Assembly: GCA_947448415.1 (NCBI GenBank)
Contig: CANFMT010000003.1
Span: 1-64,000 of the forward strand
Direction: 5' to 3'
Length of the DNA: 64,000 bases
Origin: Burkholderiaceae bacterium
Lineage (GTDB): Bacteria > Pseudomonadota > Gammaproteobacteria > Burkholderiales > Burkholderiaceae
Within the stretch, counting starts at the first letter, position 1; each line of letters begins with the position of its first letter. Under the pieces are notes generated by a model, which ran no database searches, was not told the origin of the DNA, and was given only the letters and a program-made list of their open reading frames with translations. Below, one piece after another: positions 62,584 to 64,000 of the stretch. The position numbers were made by a program, and so were the translations under genes.

Positions 62584-63927
62584 TTACTGCGCTAATGCCT
62601 CACGAATCATTCCCGCAGCAACCGTGTGGTTAGTGGCTTCATCGATCAAGATGAATGCGCCAGTTCTTTGGGATTGATCAAATAAGTCAGTAACGATAGG
62701 TTTTTGCAAAATGAAGTTGATGCGACCTATTTCATTAGTTGAGAGCGCATGAACATCGCTTGCTTGAGATAAAGTTTGCACATCCAATACTTGCTGAATA
62801 TTCTTCACCTTAGCACCAACGGTATTGGTGGTATGGCGTAAAGCGTATTTGCGACTTAATGAGAGTGGCTCGCTATCTAACCAGCATAAGTCAGCTGAGA
62901 TTTGTTTGCTTAGCACTGGCGGATTAGTATCTTCAGCGCTGATAAATAAAGAGCCGCGTGATATATCAATATCTTCCGATAGCTGAATAGCAATTGCTTG
63001 GCCAGTTTGCGCAGATTCCACTGCATTATTGCCATTGATTTGTTTGCTGCTTGAGCGATTACCTAGATAGATCTCGGTGACTGTCGCCTCTGAGCCACTT
63101 GGTAATACTTTGATCTTTTGACCTTTACGAATGCTGCCAGACTCAATTTCACCAAGGTAGCCACGGAAGTCATCAGAAGCGCTGCCGTCTTGGCGGGCAA
63201 CATATTGAACTGGGAAGCGTAGAGCCAGCTTTTCAGACTCAGGACTGGTATCAAGGCCCTCTAACCATTGAAGTAGGGTAGGACCTTTATACCAAGGAGT
63301 ATTTTTACTGGGAGTTACTACGTTTTCACCTAGTAAAGCAGAAATCGGAATCAAAGTGGGTTTGGGCAAGCCAATCTTGTGGGTCAAATCTTCTATAGAA
63401 GTTTTGATGGTGTTGAAGACTTTCTCGTCAAACTCATACAAGTCCATCTTGTTGACAGCGAATACCACATGACGCAATCCTAATAAATGCACAATCGCTG
63501 CGTGACGTTTAGTTTGCGCTAATAGGGTAGCGGGGCTGGTATTGAGATCAACACGGCTTGCATCTACCAAAATTACAGCAACATCCGATTGAGAGGCGCC
63601 AGTCACTAAGTTGCGAGTGTATTGCTCATGACCTGGAGCATCAGCTACGATGAACTTACGCTTTGGAGTTGAGAAATAGCGGTAGGCTACATCAATAGTG
63701 ATGCCTTGTTCACGCTCGGCCTCTAAACCATCAGTGAGAAGCGCTAAATCAACACCGGCATCTGATGAGGTAACACGAGCATGTTTAGTTTTAGAAAGCG
63801 ACTCTAATTGATCTACCAAGATAGACTTGGTGTCATAAAGCAGGCGGCCAATCAGTGTGCTCTTGCCATCATCTACGCTACCAGCAGTGATAAAGCGCAC
63901 TACGTTTTGATTTTGATTGGTAGTCAT
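62584..63927 (-). CDS. cysN: Sulfate adenylyltransferase large subunit CysN
   Basis: A 447-aa GTPase subunit that drives ATP sulfurylase to make adenylylsulfate. It is an EF-Tu-like GTPase: G1 TAGSVDDGKSTLIGRLLYDT, G3 DAPGHEQYTRNLVTGAS and G4 AVNKMDLYEF. There is no fused CysC (APS kinase) domain. The ATG overlaps the stop of the upstream cysD by one base (TAATG). Confidence 0.95.
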   Translation of the reverse strand: MTTNQNQNVVRFITAGSVDDGKSTLIGRLLYDTKSILVDQLESLSKTKHARVTSSDAGVDLALLTDGLEAEREQGITIDVAYRYFSTPKRKFIVADAPGHEQYTRNLVTGASQSDVAVILVDASRVDLNTSPATLLAQTKRHAAIVHLLGLRHVVFAVNKMDLYEFDEKVFNTIKTSIEDLTHKIGLPKPTLIPISALLGENVVTPSKNTPWYKGPTLLQWLEGLDTSPESEKLALRFPVQYVARQDGSASDDFRGYLGEIESGSIRKGQKIKVLPSGSEATVTEIYLGNRSSSKQINGNNAVESAQTGQAIAIQLSEDIDISRGSLFISAEDTNPPVLSKQISADLCWLDSEPLSLSRKYALRHTTNTVGAKVKNIQQVLDVQTLSQASDVHALSTNEIGRINFILQKPIVTDLFDQSQRTGAFILIDEATNHTVAAGMIREALAQ

Positions 63928-64000
63928 TAGAAGTAACCCTCTTTCTTGCGGCGCTCCATGGAGGCCTCATTAGTTTGATCATCCATACGAGTTGCACCAC
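63927..64000 (-). CDS. cysD: Sulfate adenylyltransferase small subunit CysD, C-terminal end (partial)
   Basis: The minus frame entering at the window edge translates as GATRMDDQTNEASMERRKKE then GYF and a stop. This is the typical CysD C-terminus (RM-x-D-x(n)-SME-x-KK-x-GYF). The TAATG overlap with cysN implies one cysDN transcript. Only the last 23 residues are in the window. Confidence 0.88.
   Translation of the reverse strand, partial: GATRMDDQTNEASMERRKKEGYF

Noticed and set aside
1-64000. CRISPR array, tRNA or rRNA genes
   Set aside because: No regularly spaced repeats and no cloverleaf- or rRNA-like stretches were found in the intergenic regions read by eye.

Overview
The window looks like the chromosome of a betaproteobacterium of the Polynucleobacter type (Burkholderiaceae). 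The evidence is moderate GC content (mid-40s by eye), close protein similarity to Burkholderiales orthologs, an isc operon without iscX, an intracellular PHB depolymerase with a catalytic cysteine, and many Bug-type (TctC) periplasmic receptors. The taxonomic call is an inference from recognised proteins; no database was searched.

Layout. 1-4.8 kb: the end of rplI, then dnaB, a small repeat protein, a NlpC/P60 lipoprotein, phoH (PIN + PhoH ATPase) and a Bcp peroxiredoxin. 4.9-12 kb (minus): a complete Ara4N lipid A modification operon (Mth938-like, arnT, arnB, arnC, arnA split into two genes, arnD). 12-18.1 kb (plus): alaA-hom-thrC, then moeA-moaD-moaE. 18.1-24.5 kb: a GIY-YIG protein, clpB with a heat-shock promoter, an MFS transporter, aceA and a HIT hydrolase.

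24.5-49.3 kb is an accessory catabolic region of several divergent and convergent operons. It encodes eight Bug receptors with no TctA/TctB permease in the window. Interleaved with these are a CoA transferase, a decarboxylating dehydrogenase, an NHL propeller protein, an alpha/beta-hydrolase-fold protein lacking the nucleophile Ser, a MmgE/PrpD protein, a PDC-lactonase-like amidohydrolase, two SDRs, a CMD-family protein, a dimeric-barrel-like protein, a TauD-type dioxygenase, a D-2-hydroxyacid dehydrogenase, a class II aldolase, a nitroreductase and an acyl-CoA ligase. It ends with a DUF35/thiolase-like pair that lacks both thiolase cysteines. Together these look like uptake and beta-oxidation-like or retro-aldol breakdown of an unknown carboxylated, probably cyclic compound. 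This is the best candidate for an undescribed system. Perfect palindromes lie in two of its divergent promoter regions, and a small MarR-like winged-helix protein follows it.

49.5-64 kb is mostly core: rsxB-nth-DUF1841, phaZ and an aromatic aminotransferase (minus), uvrB, the isc operon (iscR-S-U-A-hscB-hscA-fdx) behind two tandem IscR-type sites, then cysN and the end of cysD (minus). I saw no tRNA, rRNA, CRISPR array, insertion sequence or prophage gene.
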